This document shows, in pieces, positions 48,738 through 58,039 of a stretch of 64,000 nt of DNA. Each line of letters begins with the position of its first letter. Within the stretch, counting starts at the first letter, position 1. This stretch comes from Knufia peltigerae (lineage: Eukaryota; Ascomycota; Eurotiomycetes; Chaetothyriales; Trichomeriaceae): the NCBI GenBank assembly GCA_030247855.1, contig JAPDRN010000054.1, positions 62,001-126,000 of the forward strand, read 5' to 3'. The notes below the pieces were generated by a model. It ran no database searches and had not been told where the DNA came from. It saw only the letters and a list, made by a program, of their open reading frames with translations. The position numbers and the translations under genes are program-made.

Positions 48738-49214
48738 TCAACGGTTGTTGATGATGTAGTCGGCAATGATGCCGGTTGCCACGGCCACCAGCAGCATGTT
48801 GCCGCGGTCATCGCGGATCCAGTGGTGGCCGTACGGCGGGCGGCGCAGCTGGTAGCGCGGGTAGTCGTTGACCACGTAGATCGGGCCGCGGTAGTAGTCG
48901 CGATAGCGGTGGCCGCGCTGCCAGCCATAGCCATGGCCGGGCCGGTAGCCCGGGCTGTAGACCACGCGCGGCGGTGGCGGTGCCGGGCGGTAGTAGCCAT
49001 GGTCGTAGCGGCGGTCGTGGCGGTAATCACGGCGCGCTTCGCGGCGGTCGCGTTCCCAGTCGCGACGGTCGTGGCGCCACTCGCGGCGATCTTCGCGCCA
49101 TTCACGGCGGTCGTGGTCACGACCACGGTGGTCGTTGTCGGCGAAGGCCGGGGCGATGGCGCCCAGCGCCAGTACAGAGGCCACGGCGCCGGCCATGAGT
49201 CGATGGATGTGCAT
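48738..49214 (-). CDS. RcnB-like periplasmic protein
   Basis: This 158-residue protein has a signal peptide (to PAFA-DND). A middle region is very rich in arginine, aspartate and histidine (DHDRREWREDRREWRHDRR). The C-terminal part, YRGPIYVVNDYPRYQL and GHHWIRDDRGNMLLVAVATG, is typical of the RcnB family. In E. coli RcnB is a periplasmic nickel/cobalt homeostasis protein, but most relatives are uncharacterised. The ATG at 49214 fits the signal peptide; the longer frame upstream is not needed. No metal transporter is adjacent. Confidence 0.8.
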   Translation of the reverse strand: MHIHRLMAGAVASVLALGAIAPAFADNDHRGRDHDRREWREDRREWRHDRRDWERDRREARRDYRHDRRYDHGYYRPAPPPPRVVYSPGYRPGHGYGWQRGHRYRDYYRGPIYVVNDYPRYQLRRPPYGHHWIRDDRGNMLLVAVATGIIADYIINNR

Positions 49215-49371
49215 GGGAGACCTCTGCTGGGTGGGTGGTGAGCCCATATTGCGCATTCGATCTGAACGGTTTCCGGCTGGAAACGCTTCCCGTTGCGGGA
49301 CTGTGACGGCCCATTCAGTCCTCGGCCAGCCCCGGGCGCTGCGACCAGCGCGGGCCGTAAGCGGTTCCGGC

Positions 49372-49377
49372 TATAAT
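49372..49377 (+). promoter_or_regulatory. Probable -10 element of the ettA promoter
   Basis: TATAAT is a perfect -10 consensus, 90 bases before the ettA start. It stands out in a GC-rich intergenic region. No clear -35 is present at the proper distance. Confidence 0.5.
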
Positions 49378-49466
49378 TGGGGGTATTCCATTCAGTCTGT
49401 GCCCGCTGCCGCAACGGGAAGTTCCCCGTGACGGACCGGGCGCAGGGTCGCGCCTACGGAGACCTC

Positions 49467-51131
49467 ATGTCCTCGCAATACATCTACACCATGAACCGCG
49501 TGTCCAAGGTGGTCCCGCCCAAGCGGCAGATCATCAAGGACATCTCGCTGTCCTTCTTCCCGGGCGCGAAGATCGGCCTGCTGGGCCTGAACGGCGCCGG
49601 CAAGTCCACCGTGCTGAAGATCATGGCCGGCGTGGACACCGATTTCGAAGGCGAAGCCCGTCCGCAGGCCGGCATCAAGGTTGGCTACCTGGCGCAGGAA
49701 CCGGAACTGGACCCGACCAAGACCGTGCGTGAAGCGGTTGAAGAAGGCGTGGGCGAAGTGCTGCAGGCACAGGCTGCGCTGGACGCGGTCTACGCTGCCT
49801 ATGCCGAAGAAGGCGCCGATTTCGACGCGCTGGCCAAGGAACAGGAGCGCCTGGAGGCGATCCTCGCCGCCGGCGATGCGCACACGCTGGAAAACCAGCT
49901 GGACGTGGCCGCCGATGCGCTGCGCCTGCCGCCGTGGGATGCCATCGTCGGCAAGCTGTCCGGTGGCGAAAAGCGCCGTGTGGCGCTGTGCCGCCTGCTG
50001 CTGCAGAAGCCGGACATGCTGTTGCTCGACGAACCGACCAACCACCTCGATGCCGAGTCGGTGGAATGGCTGGAACAGTTCCTGGCGCGCTACACCGGCA
50101 CCGTCGTGGCGGTCACCCATGATCGCTACTTCCTGGACAACGCCGCCGAGTGGATCCTGGAACTGGACCGTGGCCGCGGCATTCCGTGGAAGGGCAACTA
50201 CACCGACTGGCTGACCCAGAAGGATGAGCGCCTGAAGCAGGAAGACAACCAGGAAAAGGCTCGCCAGAAGGCGATCCAGAAGGAACTGGAGTGGTCGCGC
50301 CAGAACGCCAAGGGCGGCCGCACCAAGGGCAAGGCCCGTCTGGCCCGCCTGGAAGAGCTGCAGTCGGTCGATTACCAGAAGCGCAACGAGACCAATGAAA
50401 TCTTCATCCCGCCGGGCGAGCGCCTGGGCCAGGCGGTGATGGAATTCAAGAACGTCTCCAAGAAGTTCGGCGACCGCCTGCTGTTCGACAACCTGAACTT
50501 CCTGGTGCCCTCGGGCGCCATCGTCGGCATCATCGGCCCCAACGGTGCCGGTAAGTCGACCCTGTTCAAGATGATCACCGGCCAGGAAAAGCCGGACACC
50601 GGCGAGATCGTGGTCGGCCCGACCGTGCAGCTGTCCTACGTGGACCAGAGCCGCGACGCGCTGGAAGGCAACCACAGCGTGTTCCAGGAAATCGCGGGCG
50701 GCCTGGACATCCTCAACATCAACGGCATCGAGATCCAGTCGCGCGCCTACATCGGCCGCTTCAACTTCAAGGGCCAGGACCAGCAGAAGATGGTCGGTTC
50801 GCTGTCCGGTGGTGAGCGTGGCCGCCTGCACATGGCCAAGACCCTGCTGCAGGGTGGCAATGTGCTGCTGCTCGACGAACCGTCCAACGATCTGGACATC
50901 GAAACCCTGCGTGCGCTGGAAGATGCGCTGCTGGAGTTCCCGGGCAACACGTTCGTCATTTCGCATGACCGCTGGTTCCTGGATCGCATCGCGACCCACA
51001 TCCTGGCGTTCGAAGGCGACTCGCACGTGGAGTTCTTCCAGGGCAACTACCGCGAGTACGAAGAAGACAAGCGCCGCCGCATGGGCGACGACGCTGCGCC
51101 GAAGCGCCTGCGCTTCAAGGCGCTGAAGTAA
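49467..51131 (+). CDS. ettA: Energy-dependent translational throttle protein EttA (ABC-F)
   Basis: EttA is an ABC-F ATPase that binds the ribosomal E site and adjusts translation to the ATP/ADP ratio. The 554-residue protein has two ATP-binding domains: GLNGAGKST and LSGGEKRRVALCR with LLLDEPTNHLD, then GPNGAGKST and LSGGERGRLHMA with LLLDEPSNDLD. The arm and linker (KAIQKELEWSRQNAKGGRT) are typical of EttA, as are the length and the C-terminus RLRFKALK. The ATG at 49467 follows GGAGACC. An intrinsic terminator follows. Confidence 0.96.
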   Translation: MSSQYIYTMNRVSKVVPPKRQIIKDISLSFFPGAKIGLLGLNGAGKSTVLKIMAGVDTDFEGEARPQAGIKVGYLAQEPELDPTKTVREAVEEGVGEVLQAQAALDAVYAAYAEEGADFDALAKEQERLEAILAAGDAHTLENQLDVAADALRLPPWDAIVGKLSGGEKRRVALCRLLLQKPDMLLLDEPTNHLDAESVEWLEQFLARYTGTVVAVTHDRYFLDNAAEWILELDRGRGIPWKGNYTDWLTQKDERLKQEDNQEKARQKAIQKELEWSRQNAKGGRTKGKARLARLEELQSVDYQKRNETNEIFIPPGERLGQAVMEFKNVSKKFGDRLLFDNLNFLVPSGAIVGIIGPNGAGKSTLFKMITGQEKPDTGEIVVGPTVQLSYVDQSRDALEGNHSVFQEIAGGLDILNINGIEIQSRAYIGRFNFKGQDQQKMVGSLSGGERGRLHMAKTLLQGGNVLLLDEPSNDLDIETLRALEDALLEFPGNTFVISHDRWFLDRIATHILAFEGDSHVEFFQGNYREYEEDKRRRMGDDAAPKRLRFKALK

Positions 51132-51139
51132 GCAAGAAC

Positions 51140-51170
51140 GAAAGGCCGCGCTCGCGCGGCCTTTCGCCTT
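51140..51170 (+). terminator. Rho-independent terminator after ettA
   Basis: GAAAGGCCGCG and CGCGGCCTTTC form an 11-bp hairpin with loop CTCG, beginning 9 bases after the ettA stop codon. The hairpin is followed by a short T-containing tract, CGCCTTTC. Confidence 0.82.
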
Positions 51171-51298
51171 TCATGGGCCGCAATCGATTTTTGTTGACGC
51201 TTTTGCCCCTTTCGCACCGTGCTCCCGCGCCCCTCGGCTGAAGGTCGCACGTGTAAAGCAGTGTTGATCCCTTGTCGCACACGGCAACTTCCGTACTT

Positions 51299-51312
51299 TG
51301 CAACTCTTTGTA
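51299..51312. promoter_or_regulatory. Near-palindrome TGCAA-CTCT-TTGTA upstream of the outer membrane barrel gene
   Basis: This differs by one base from the TGCAA-N4-TTGCA site seen in the fimbrial region. It lies 62 bases upstream of the ATG at 51375, close to the position of the perfect site before the hybrid kinase. Confidence 0.4.
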
Positions 51313-51374
51313 TGTTTCCGGCCCAACGCTTCGGTTTTCCTACGCACCCGATTCACCCCCACGTAGGAAACACC

Positions 51375-52064
51375 ATGAAAGCACTGATCTCGACCACGGC
51401 GGCACTGCTGCTGTCCGGCACCGCCGCCGCCGCGCCGGCGAACTGGGAAGGCATCCATCTGGGGGCACATGCCACCCACGGCGAAGGCCACAGCCAGGAC
51501 CGCAGCAATGCCAACGCCTCTGAAAAGAGCATCCGCGGCTTTGCCGGCGGGCTGCAGGTCGGCCGCAACTGGCAGTTCGACAACAACGTCGTTGCCGGGA
51601 TCGAAGGCGCCCTGTCCTTCGGCACCATCAACCAGGAGTGGAAGGACCGCGACAACCATCAGTACAGCCCTTATTACGGCAAGGATGCGGTGACCCGTTG
51701 GGGCGCGATCAACCTGACGCTGGGTTACGCGGCGGGCCAGTGGCTGCCGTACGTCAGCGCCGGGGTGAGCGTGGCTCGCCAGGAGTTTTCGCTGGGCTGC
51801 GACAAGTCGCTGGTGGAGGCCACCAATGGCTGCCGCGTCGCCGAGTTCGAAACCCGCGCATCCCATGTTTCCACCGGCGGCAACGTCGGCGCAGGCGTGC
51901 TGTACCGCTTCAGCGACCAGCTTTCGGCGGGTGCGGAGTACCGTTACACCCATCTGGGCTCCAGCCCGGTTTACCTGGAAGATCCCAACTACCCGGCTGC
52001 GGCGCGACGCAGCTTCCATACCAACTACAGCAGCGTTACGCTGAAGTTGAACTACCACTTCTAA
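51375..52064 (+). CDS. Outer membrane beta-barrel protein (porin family)
   Basis: This 229-residue protein has a signal peptide (MKALISTTAALLLSGTAAAAP). It continues as an eight-stranded barrel of the OmpA/Omp25-like class: NWEGIHLGAHATHGEG, GFAGGLQVGRNWQF, WGAINLTLGYAAGQWLPYVSAG, SAGAEYRYTHLG and the C-terminal VTLKLNYHF, with a terminal phenylalanine for barrel insertion. Two cysteines in a loop (LGCDKSLVEATNGCR) probably form a disulfide. The ATG at 51375 follows TAGGAAA. Its role is unknown; related proteins in alphaproteobacteria are surface antigens. Confidence 0.85.
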   Translation: MKALISTTAALLLSGTAAAAPANWEGIHLGAHATHGEGHSQDRSNANASEKSIRGFAGGLQVGRNWQFDNNVVAGIEGALSFGTINQEWKDRDNHQYSPYYGKDAVTRWGAINLTLGYAAGQWLPYVSAGVSVARQEFSLGCDKSLVEATNGCRVAEFETRASHVSTGGNVGAGVLYRFSDQLSAGAEYRYTHLGSSPVYLEDPNYPAAARRSFHTNYSSVTLKLNYHF

Positions 52065-52127
52065 CCGCCTGGCGACGCACCCGCCGGTCCTTCGGGCGGC
52101 AGGGCGTGCAGGTACGAGAGATCTGCG

Positions 52128-52202
52128 ATGTCCCTGTTCGAACGCCTGTTCCAGCTGCAGCAGCACGGCACCACCGTGCGCACCGAACTGCTGGCCGGTG
52201 TC

Positions 52203-52243
<41 letters not shown>

Positions 52244-53444
52244 CGAGATTTTGGGCACCACCGGCATGGATGCCGGCGCGGTGTTCGTGGCCACCTGCCT
52301 GGCCGCGGCGCTGGGCTCGGTGGTGATGGCGCTGGCGGCCAACTTCCCGGTGGGCATGGCCCCGGGCATGGGCTTGAATGCGTTCTTCGCCTTCACCGTG
52401 GTCGGCGCTGCCGGCCTGCCCTGGCAGCAGGCACTGGCGGCGGTGTTCATTTCGGGCCTGGTGTTCCTGGTGCTGTCGCTGACCGGCGTGCGCGCGTGGC
52501 TGGTGTCGGGCATCCCGGCGTCATTGCGGTCGGCGATCGTGGCCGGCATCGGCCTGTTCCTGGCGATCATCGCGCTGCAGAAATCCGGCGTGATCATCGG
52601 CAACGAGGACACGCTGGTCGCGTTGGGCCCGCTCAATACCGCACCGCCGCTGCTGGCACTGGGCGGTTTCCTGCTGATCGCGATCCTGGAAGCGCGGCGC
52701 GTGCGCGGCGCGATCCTGATCGGCATCCTGGCGGTGACCGCGGCCGGCTGGGCGCTGGGGGATCTGCAGTACCACGGGCTGGTGTCGTTGCCGCCGAGCC
52801 TGGCCCCGACCTTCCTGCAGCTGGACCTGCCCGGCCTGCTGCACCACAACGGCGGTGCGCCGATCGCGGTGCTGCTGCAGGTGGTGCTGGTGTTCGTGCT
52901 GGTGGAAGTGTTCGATGCCACCGGCACGTTGTATGGCGTGGTCGGCCGTGCTGGCCTGCTGAAACTGCCGGGTGCACAGAAGCGGTTCGGGCGCGCGCTG
53001 CTGGCCGACAGCACGGCGATTGTCGCCGGTTCGCTGCTGGGTACCAGCAGCACCACCGCCTTCGCCGAAAGCGCCTCTGGCGTGCAGGTGGGCGGCCGTA
53101 CCGGTTTGACCGCGCTGGTGGTGGCCGCCTTGTTCCTGGCTGCACTGCTGTTCTCGCCGCTGGCGGCGATGGTGCCCGGCTATGCCACCGCGCCGGCGCT
53201 GCTGTTCGTGGCCGGGCTGATGCTGCGTGAACTGGTGGAAGTGGACTGGAGCGACCTGACCGAATCCGTACCTGCCGCGCTGTGTGCGCTGGCGATGCCG
53301 TTCACCTATTCCATCGCCAACGGCCTGGCGTTCGGCTTCATTGCCTATGCCGCGCTGAAGGCCGGCACCGGCCGCTGGCGCGAGGTGCATCCGGCGGTGT
53401 GGCTGGTGGCGGTGCTGTTCGTGCTGCGTTACGCGTTGGAGTGA
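52128..53444 (+). CDS. NCS2 family purine permease (AzgA/GhxP type)
   Basis: This 438-residue inner-membrane transporter belongs to the guanine/hypoxanthine subfamily of NCS2 permeases, which are proton symporters. About 12 to 14 membrane segments are visible. Diagnostic motifs are TELLAGVTTFLTMSYIVFVNP, GMAPGMGLNAFFAF, VFDATGTLYGV and GTSSTTAFAESASGV. Substrate choice between guanine, hypoxanthine and adenine cannot be settled by eye. The gene is 63 bases after the outer membrane barrel gene and may be cotranscribed with it. Confidence 0.9.
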
Positions 53445-53454
53445 GCCGGCGGCT

Positions 53455-53526
53455 GTTGCCGGCGGCTGGCCGGCAACCTCACATGCTTCAGGAATCCTGC
53501 AGTTGCCGGCCAGCGGCCGGCACTAC
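53455..53526. repeat. REP pair between the permease and SMF-1 clusters
   Basis: GTTGCCGGCGGCTGGCCGGCAAC is followed by GTTGCCGGCCAGCGGCCGGCACTAC. It resembles the GTAG pairs at 7967 and 8776, but the left GTAG end is altered. It sits between convergent genes. Confidence 0.75.
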
Positions 53527-53543
53527 CCGATGCCACGTGGCCT

Positions 53544-54578
53544 TCACTCGTACTGGATGGTGAAGGTCGCCTGCCCGTTCGCAATACCGGCGCCCACGGT
53601 ACCGGCCTGGGTCTGCACGTAGCGGGCGCGCAGCGGCAGGCTCAACGTGGAGCTGCCAACCGTCGTCGTGCCGACGTTGATGGTCTGGCCGAAACGCACT
53701 TCGCGCTCGCTGCTGCCATCACGCTGCACCATCTGGATGCCGATGCGCGTGGCGCTGTTGGCAGCGGCGCTGAGCTTGAGCACACCCGGCATGTTCGAAC
53801 CATCCTGGTCGGCATCCAGGCGGATGCCGACCTTGCTCTGGAACTGCGCAAGGTTGCTGCCCTGGCAGTTCAGGCGGATGTCGAAATCACGGTTGACGGC
53901 CTTGGAGCCGACGCCGGTGAAGCTGGTGTTGGGCACGCTGCCGAAATCCACCGGAATGTTGCGGCTGCCGGCCTGTACTTCGCAGGTCGGGCTGACCACG
54001 GTGGTGCCCGAGCCCTTGAAGGTCGACGTCAGCACCGGTCGACCGGCACCATCACCGTCGAAGTAGTACGTGGTGAAGCGGCCGTTCGGTGCGATGGTGC
54101 CTGAGCCGGTCTGTGCCGCCGTCTTGATCAGCTGGATGCGGAACTGACCGCCGACCAGCGAGATGGTGGCGTTGCCGGCAAAATTGATGGAGTGCGGGTA
54201 GTACGTCTGGATGGCACCGGAGTCGCGGAACAGGCGGATACCCACGCCTGCGACATCGGTTTCATAGACATTGGAGAAGCCGGCAACCGGCCGACGCTGC
54301 GCTGCATTGACGTACTCACCGACGGAACGGCCACCTGACCAGTCACAGCGGGCAACGCTGTTCTGCTGGTTGATCGCCACGCTGATCTCCTTGATCACAC
54401 CGCCCACGGCAGTGCTGGGCAGGATCACGATCTGCCCCATGTCCATCGTCACGTCCTGGGCAGTAAACCAGCTGGACTGGATGCGACAGGAGGCGCTGGC
54501 CTGCTGGGCCATCAGCATGCCACCAAGCACGGCCAGGGTGGCCAGCGCCTTGCGGCCACGGGAAAGGATCATCGGCAT
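53544..54578 (-). CDS. SMF-1 cluster fimbrial adhesin
   Basis: This 344-residue secreted protein is the probable tip adhesin of SMF-1 fimbriae. It has a signal peptide ending QQASA, an N-terminal receptor-like half with CRIQSSWFTAQDV, and a C-terminal pilin domain. PTCEVQAGS and RLNCQGSNL carry the cysteines, and the ending is ARYVQTQAGTVGAGIANG...FTIQYE. The ATG at 54578 has GGAGG four bases upstream, and overlaps the usher stop by 10 bases. It is not close in sequence to the three adhesins of clusters A and B. Confidence 0.88.
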   Translation of the reverse strand: MPMILSRGRKALATLAVLGGMLMAQQASASCRIQSSWFTAQDVTMDMGQIVILPSTAVGGVIKEISVAINQQNSVARCDWSGGRSVGEYVNAAQRRPVAGFSNVYETDVAGVGIRLFRDSGAIQTYYPHSINFAGNATISLVGGQFRIQLIKTAAQTGSGTIAPNGRFTTYYFDGDGAGRPVLTSTFKGSGTTVVSPTCEVQAGSRNIPVDFGSVPNTSFTGVGSKAVNRDFDIRLNCQGSNLAQFQSKVGIRLDADQDGSNMPGVLKLSAAANSATRIGIQMVQRDGSSEREVRFGQTINVGTTTVGSSTLSLPLRARYVQTQAGTVGAGIANGQATFTIQYE

Positions 54579-57154
54579 GCTGCCTCCAGCGGGATGAAGC
54601 CGGTCTTGGACGCATCGGCGCCCGCCGGTACCTGGTAATCAACCGTGCAGCGCTGGTCAGCACCGGAGCCCCATTCAACCTGCAGGCTGCCCTGGTTCTT
54701 CTCGCTGCGTACGTACAGGCGGCCGCCCTGGCTGACCATGCCCACCGGCTGGCCAGTTTCGTCCTTGACCTGCGCGCCGAACGGCAGCGTGCGACCGTCG
54801 GCGTTGCGCACCTGGATAAGCAGCGCATTGCCCTTGCGGGTATCGAAGCGCAGGTAGCTGATGGCACCGGCGAACGGAGCGATCGACTGGCTGCTGCTTT
54901 CCAGCTCGACATCGTGGGCCATGCCCTGCGGGTCCAGGGTCACGGTGTTGAGGCGATACGGCGACACGTAGGGGACCACGGCGTAACCGCGACCATCAAT
55001 GCGCAGGCCCGGCGCGTTGCTGACCATGGCATCACGTGCACCCGGTGCCTCGACCAGCACCATGGTTTCACCACGCTGCGGGGTCAGGGTCACGCCGCCA
55101 CTGTGCATGACCAGGCTGCCGTTGGCACCGAACGATGCCTGGCGGAAGTCACGCGAATGGCCGTAGGTCGCGTTCAATGCGGTGTAGCGGCTGCGGTACT
55201 CGGCATTGCCGACGGCGGTGGTGCCACCGTCGCGGGTATCGGACAGGGCCACGCCGTAGCTGAAGTTGTTGTCCACGCCTGCGGCACCGGTGATGCCTAC
55301 ACGGCTGCTGTCGTAGCCACCGCGTTCGCGCACACCGACATCGGCACTGAGCGAGACCGGGCGGGTTCCGCGGCCCAGCGGTACGCTCATCGACAACAGG
55401 TACTGGGTGTCGGAACGGCCCAGCGCACCTTCTTCGGTACGCAGTGCGGAGAAACCGAAGTTCACCGAGCGCCAGGCGTTGTTGTAGCCCACCTGGTACT
55501 GCTTGGCGGTACCGGGGCGATCGTAGAAGTCCCGCACCGAGCCGGTCACGTACAGCGCGCCCCAGCGACGGCCGAGCGGCTGGTTCAGGGTCAGCTGGAA
55601 CTGGCTGCGCTGGCGGCCGCGGGTGCTCGGGTCGATGCCACGATCATCGGCGTCGCGTGCGTACAGCGCATCCTGCAGGCTGTAGAAGCCTTCAGTGGAA
55701 TAGCGGTAAGCGGCCAGGGTCAGGTTGGTGCCGGTCTCGCCGATCATGTTGCTGTAGCTCAGGCGCACGCTGGCGCCGGTGCTGTTGCCGTAATGATCGA
55801 ACGAGGTACGGGCATGCGTGACATCGGCGGCAAAGGCACCCAGCGGCGTGGACACGCCGATACCGTACAGCAGCGACAGGTAGCCATCGCTCAACGCGCT
55901 GCCACCGTACAGGGTCAGCTGGTTGCCGATGCCGCGCTGATAGGTACCCTGCATCAGCCATGGCTCATCGCGCAGCTGCTTGTTGCGGACCTGGCCGGCA
56001 GTAATCGCATAGCGGGATACGCCGGCGCGCAGCATCTGCGGCACCGAACCGAACGGAACCTTGAACTCGCGGCGGCGGCCATCGGCTTCGACCACGCTCA
56101 CTTCCAGGTCGCCGCCGTAACCGGTCGGGTACAGGTCGTCGATCACGAAGTTGCCTGGCGACACCGAGGCCGAATAGATCAGCTGCTGGTTCTGGCGGAC
56201 TTCGACGCGCGCGTTGGTCTCGGCGATGCCACGCACGATCGGCGCGTAACCGCGCAGCGAATCGGGCAGCATGCGATCGTCGCTGGCCAGGCTGGCACCG
56301 CGGTAACCGATCGAATCGAACAGCTCGCCACTGGTGTAGGCCTCGCCCAGGGTGAGCATGCCGCGCACCTGCGGAATACCGCGCTGGGCATAGGTGGCGA
56401 TGCTCTGCCAATGGCGGCCGTCGCCTTCGTTCCACGTCAGGTTGGAGTCGTGACGGAACTGCCAGCCGCCCAGGTTCAGGCCGGCATTGAGGCCCAGGTA
56501 GGCACTGCGGTTGCGGTTGCCACCATCGGTGCGGCTGTCGCTGTCGATCGCGTTGAAGCTGTAGCCGACGAAGCCGGCATTGATGCCGCGGTCCCACAGT
56601 GCAGGATTGACATAGCCGCGCGCTTCCCGGCGCATGAACGCCTGCGGGATGCTCAGGTCATAGCGCAGGTTGCCGCTGTCATAGGCGCCATAGGCATTGG
56701 CCATGCGCTGCTGCACCGGCGCACAGGCGGCCTTGTCCAACGTTGCGGACGGGTCCTGCTGGAGCAGGATCGCTTCGCTGTCCACGCCCAGTTCTTCCAG
56801 CGTCGCCAGGTCCAGGCAGGCATCGACACGTCCCTGCGCATCGGCCTTGAACTGCAGGTCGCGGCGGCCCTGCCAGGCGCCGTTGACGTAGACATCGACG
56901 CGGTAGTTGCCGGCGACCATCGGGTTGCCATTGGAGAATGCTGCCAGATCGACCTGCTTGGCCTGGCCAGACAGGAAGCTGGAATTGAACTGCGCCTGTT
57001 CCGGCGCACGCGCCGTCGCCGCACTGCTCTGCGCCATCAGCGCCTGTTCGCCGAGATTGGCCGGTGCAGCCAGTGCCCATCCTGGGCAGGCTACGCCAGC
57101 AGCCAACAGGCAAAGCGCCTGATGGATCGACAATGTCAATCTGTTTCCGATCAC
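54569..57154 (-). CDS. SMF-1 cluster outer membrane usher
   Basis: This 861-residue FimD-type usher has a signal peptide and the N-terminal domain FNSSFLSGQAKQVDLAAFSNG. The plug and barrel motifs are SLRGYAPIVRGIAETNARV and DLYPTGYGGDLEVSVVEADG. A C-terminal domain has RCTVDYQVPAGA and ends EAACR. It starts at GTG 57154, preceded by AAGGA. It is clearly more distant from the two cluster A/B ushers than those are from each other. Confidence 0.93.
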   Translation of the reverse strand: MIGNRLTLSIHQALCLLAAGVACPGWALAAPANLGEQALMAQSSAATARAPEQAQFNSSFLSGQAKQVDLAAFSNGNPMVAGNYRVDVYVNGAWQGRRDLQFKADAQGRVDACLDLATLEELGVDSEAILLQQDPSATLDKAACAPVQQRMANAYGAYDSGNLRYDLSIPQAFMRREARGYVNPALWDRGINAGFVGYSFNAIDSDSRTDGGNRNRSAYLGLNAGLNLGGWQFRHDSNLTWNEGDGRHWQSIATYAQRGIPQVRGMLTLGEAYTSGELFDSIGYRGASLASDDRMLPDSLRGYAPIVRGIAETNARVEVRQNQQLIYSASVSPGNFVIDDLYPTGYGGDLEVSVVEADGRRREFKVPFGSVPQMLRAGVSRYAITAGQVRNKQLRDEPWLMQGTYQRGIGNQLTLYGGSALSDGYLSLLYGIGVSTPLGAFAADVTHARTSFDHYGNSTGASVRLSYSNMIGETGTNLTLAAYRYSTEGFYSLQDALYARDADDRGIDPSTRGRQRSQFQLTLNQPLGRRWGALYVTGSVRDFYDRPGTAKQYQVGYNNAWRSVNFGFSALRTEEGALGRSDTQYLLSMSVPLGRGTRPVSLSADVGVRERGGYDSSRVGITGAAGVDNNFSYGVALSDTRDGGTTAVGNAEYRSRYTALNATYGHSRDFRQASFGANGSLVMHSGGVTLTPQRGETMVLVEAPGARDAMVSNAPGLRIDGRGYAVVPYVSPYRLNTVTLDPQGMAHDVELESSSQSIAPFAGAISYLRFDTRKGNALLIQVRNADGRTLPFGAQVKDETGQPVGMVSQGGRLYVRSEKNQGSLQVEWGSGADQRCTVDYQVPAGADASKTGFIPLEAACR

Positions 57155-57225
57155 ACTGACATTCCTTCAATTCGCCGCACGGCGGCAGTTGCGGGATGCG
57201 CAGGCCAAGGGCCCACGCGGCGCTT

Positions 57226-57954
57226 TCAGCCCCCGGTAGCGGACAGGCGGATCGTGTGTTCGACCCGGCCGCCGTAGTCGTTGATGGTGATGAAGCGGAC
57301 CTGCTCGATGCCGGCCGGAGCCGCGAAGTCGAGGCTCTGCTTCGGTGCAACCATCTTTCCCTGCTCATCGACCGGCCGCTCACCGCTGCCGGTCACGGCA
57401 TGCACTTCAGCCAGGGTCACGTGGAAGGGACTGGGGTTTTCCACCCGCAGGCGATCACCGCTGCGGGTCCAGCGCAGTGCTGCGGGCGCATCGTTGGCGA
57501 CGCCCTTCAGACCCTGCGGCCGATAGAAGAGTTTGAGGCGCGAACGAAACGCGACCTGCAGGTAGTTCTGTTCGCCACTGTCGGCGCTTTCCGGCGACGG
57601 CGGCACATCCAGCACGTTGAGCCAGAACACCGATTCGTGATCGGTCGGCAGCTGCGCGCCGGAGAAGATCAGGCGCAGCGCCTGGCTGCGGCCGGGCTCG
57701 ACACGGCTGATCGGCGGCGTCAGCACGAACGGCGCATCGCTGGTATCAGCGGTCTGGTCGGCGTCGCCACTGTCGACCCACGCCTGCACCAGGGCCGGGG
57801 AGTCGCCGACGTTGTCGACCTGCACGGTGACTTCGCGCGATTGCGCCGGGTAGATCACCCGGGTGCCATTGACCACGACACCCGCAGAGGCAATCTGGCA
57901 AAACGCCAGCGTCGACGCTGCCAGCAGCAGCGCCCGGGGAAAGAGGGCTTTCAT
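57226..57954 (-). CDS. SMF-1 cluster periplasmic chaperone
   Basis: This 242-residue PapD-type chaperone has a signal peptide ending QIASA. The mature protein starts GVVVNGTRVIYPAQSREVTV. The conserved NVLDVPPSP and LQVAFRSRLKLFYRP regions, with the subunit-anchoring basic residues, are present. The C-terminal domain ends TIRLSATGG. The ATG at 57954 is the start at which the signal peptide begins. It lies between the pilin and the usher, the usual order pilin-chaperone-usher-adhesin. Confidence 0.93.
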   Translation of the reverse strand: MKALFPRALLLAASTLAFCQIASAGVVVNGTRVIYPAQSREVTVQVDNVGDSPALVQAWVDSGDADQTADTSDAPFVLTPPISRVEPGRSQALRLIFSGAQLPTDHESVFWLNVLDVPPSPESADSGEQNYLQVAFRSRLKLFYRPQGLKGVANDAPAALRWTRSGDRLRVENPSPFHVTLAEVHAVTGSGERPVDEQGKMVAPKQSLDFAAPAGIEQVRFITINDYGGRVEHTIRLSATGG

Positions 57955-58039
57955 CGGAAGGACTACGCTCGAGGTGTGTGACCAGGGCCAAGGCACACTG
58001 GCCGGCGCGTACGCCGGCCAGTGCGGGGTACGACGACGA

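Noticed and set aside
52065..52127. Purine riboswitch before the NCS2 permease
   Set aside because: The 63-base leader is too short and lacks the conserved core of the purine aptamer.
54914..57277. A 787-codon plus-strand frame antisense to the SMF-1 usher
   Set aside because: Its composition is typical of antisense reading of GC-rich codons, and the usher on the minus strand is unmistakable. A similar antisense frame over usher A (16927-19485) was rejected for the same reason.
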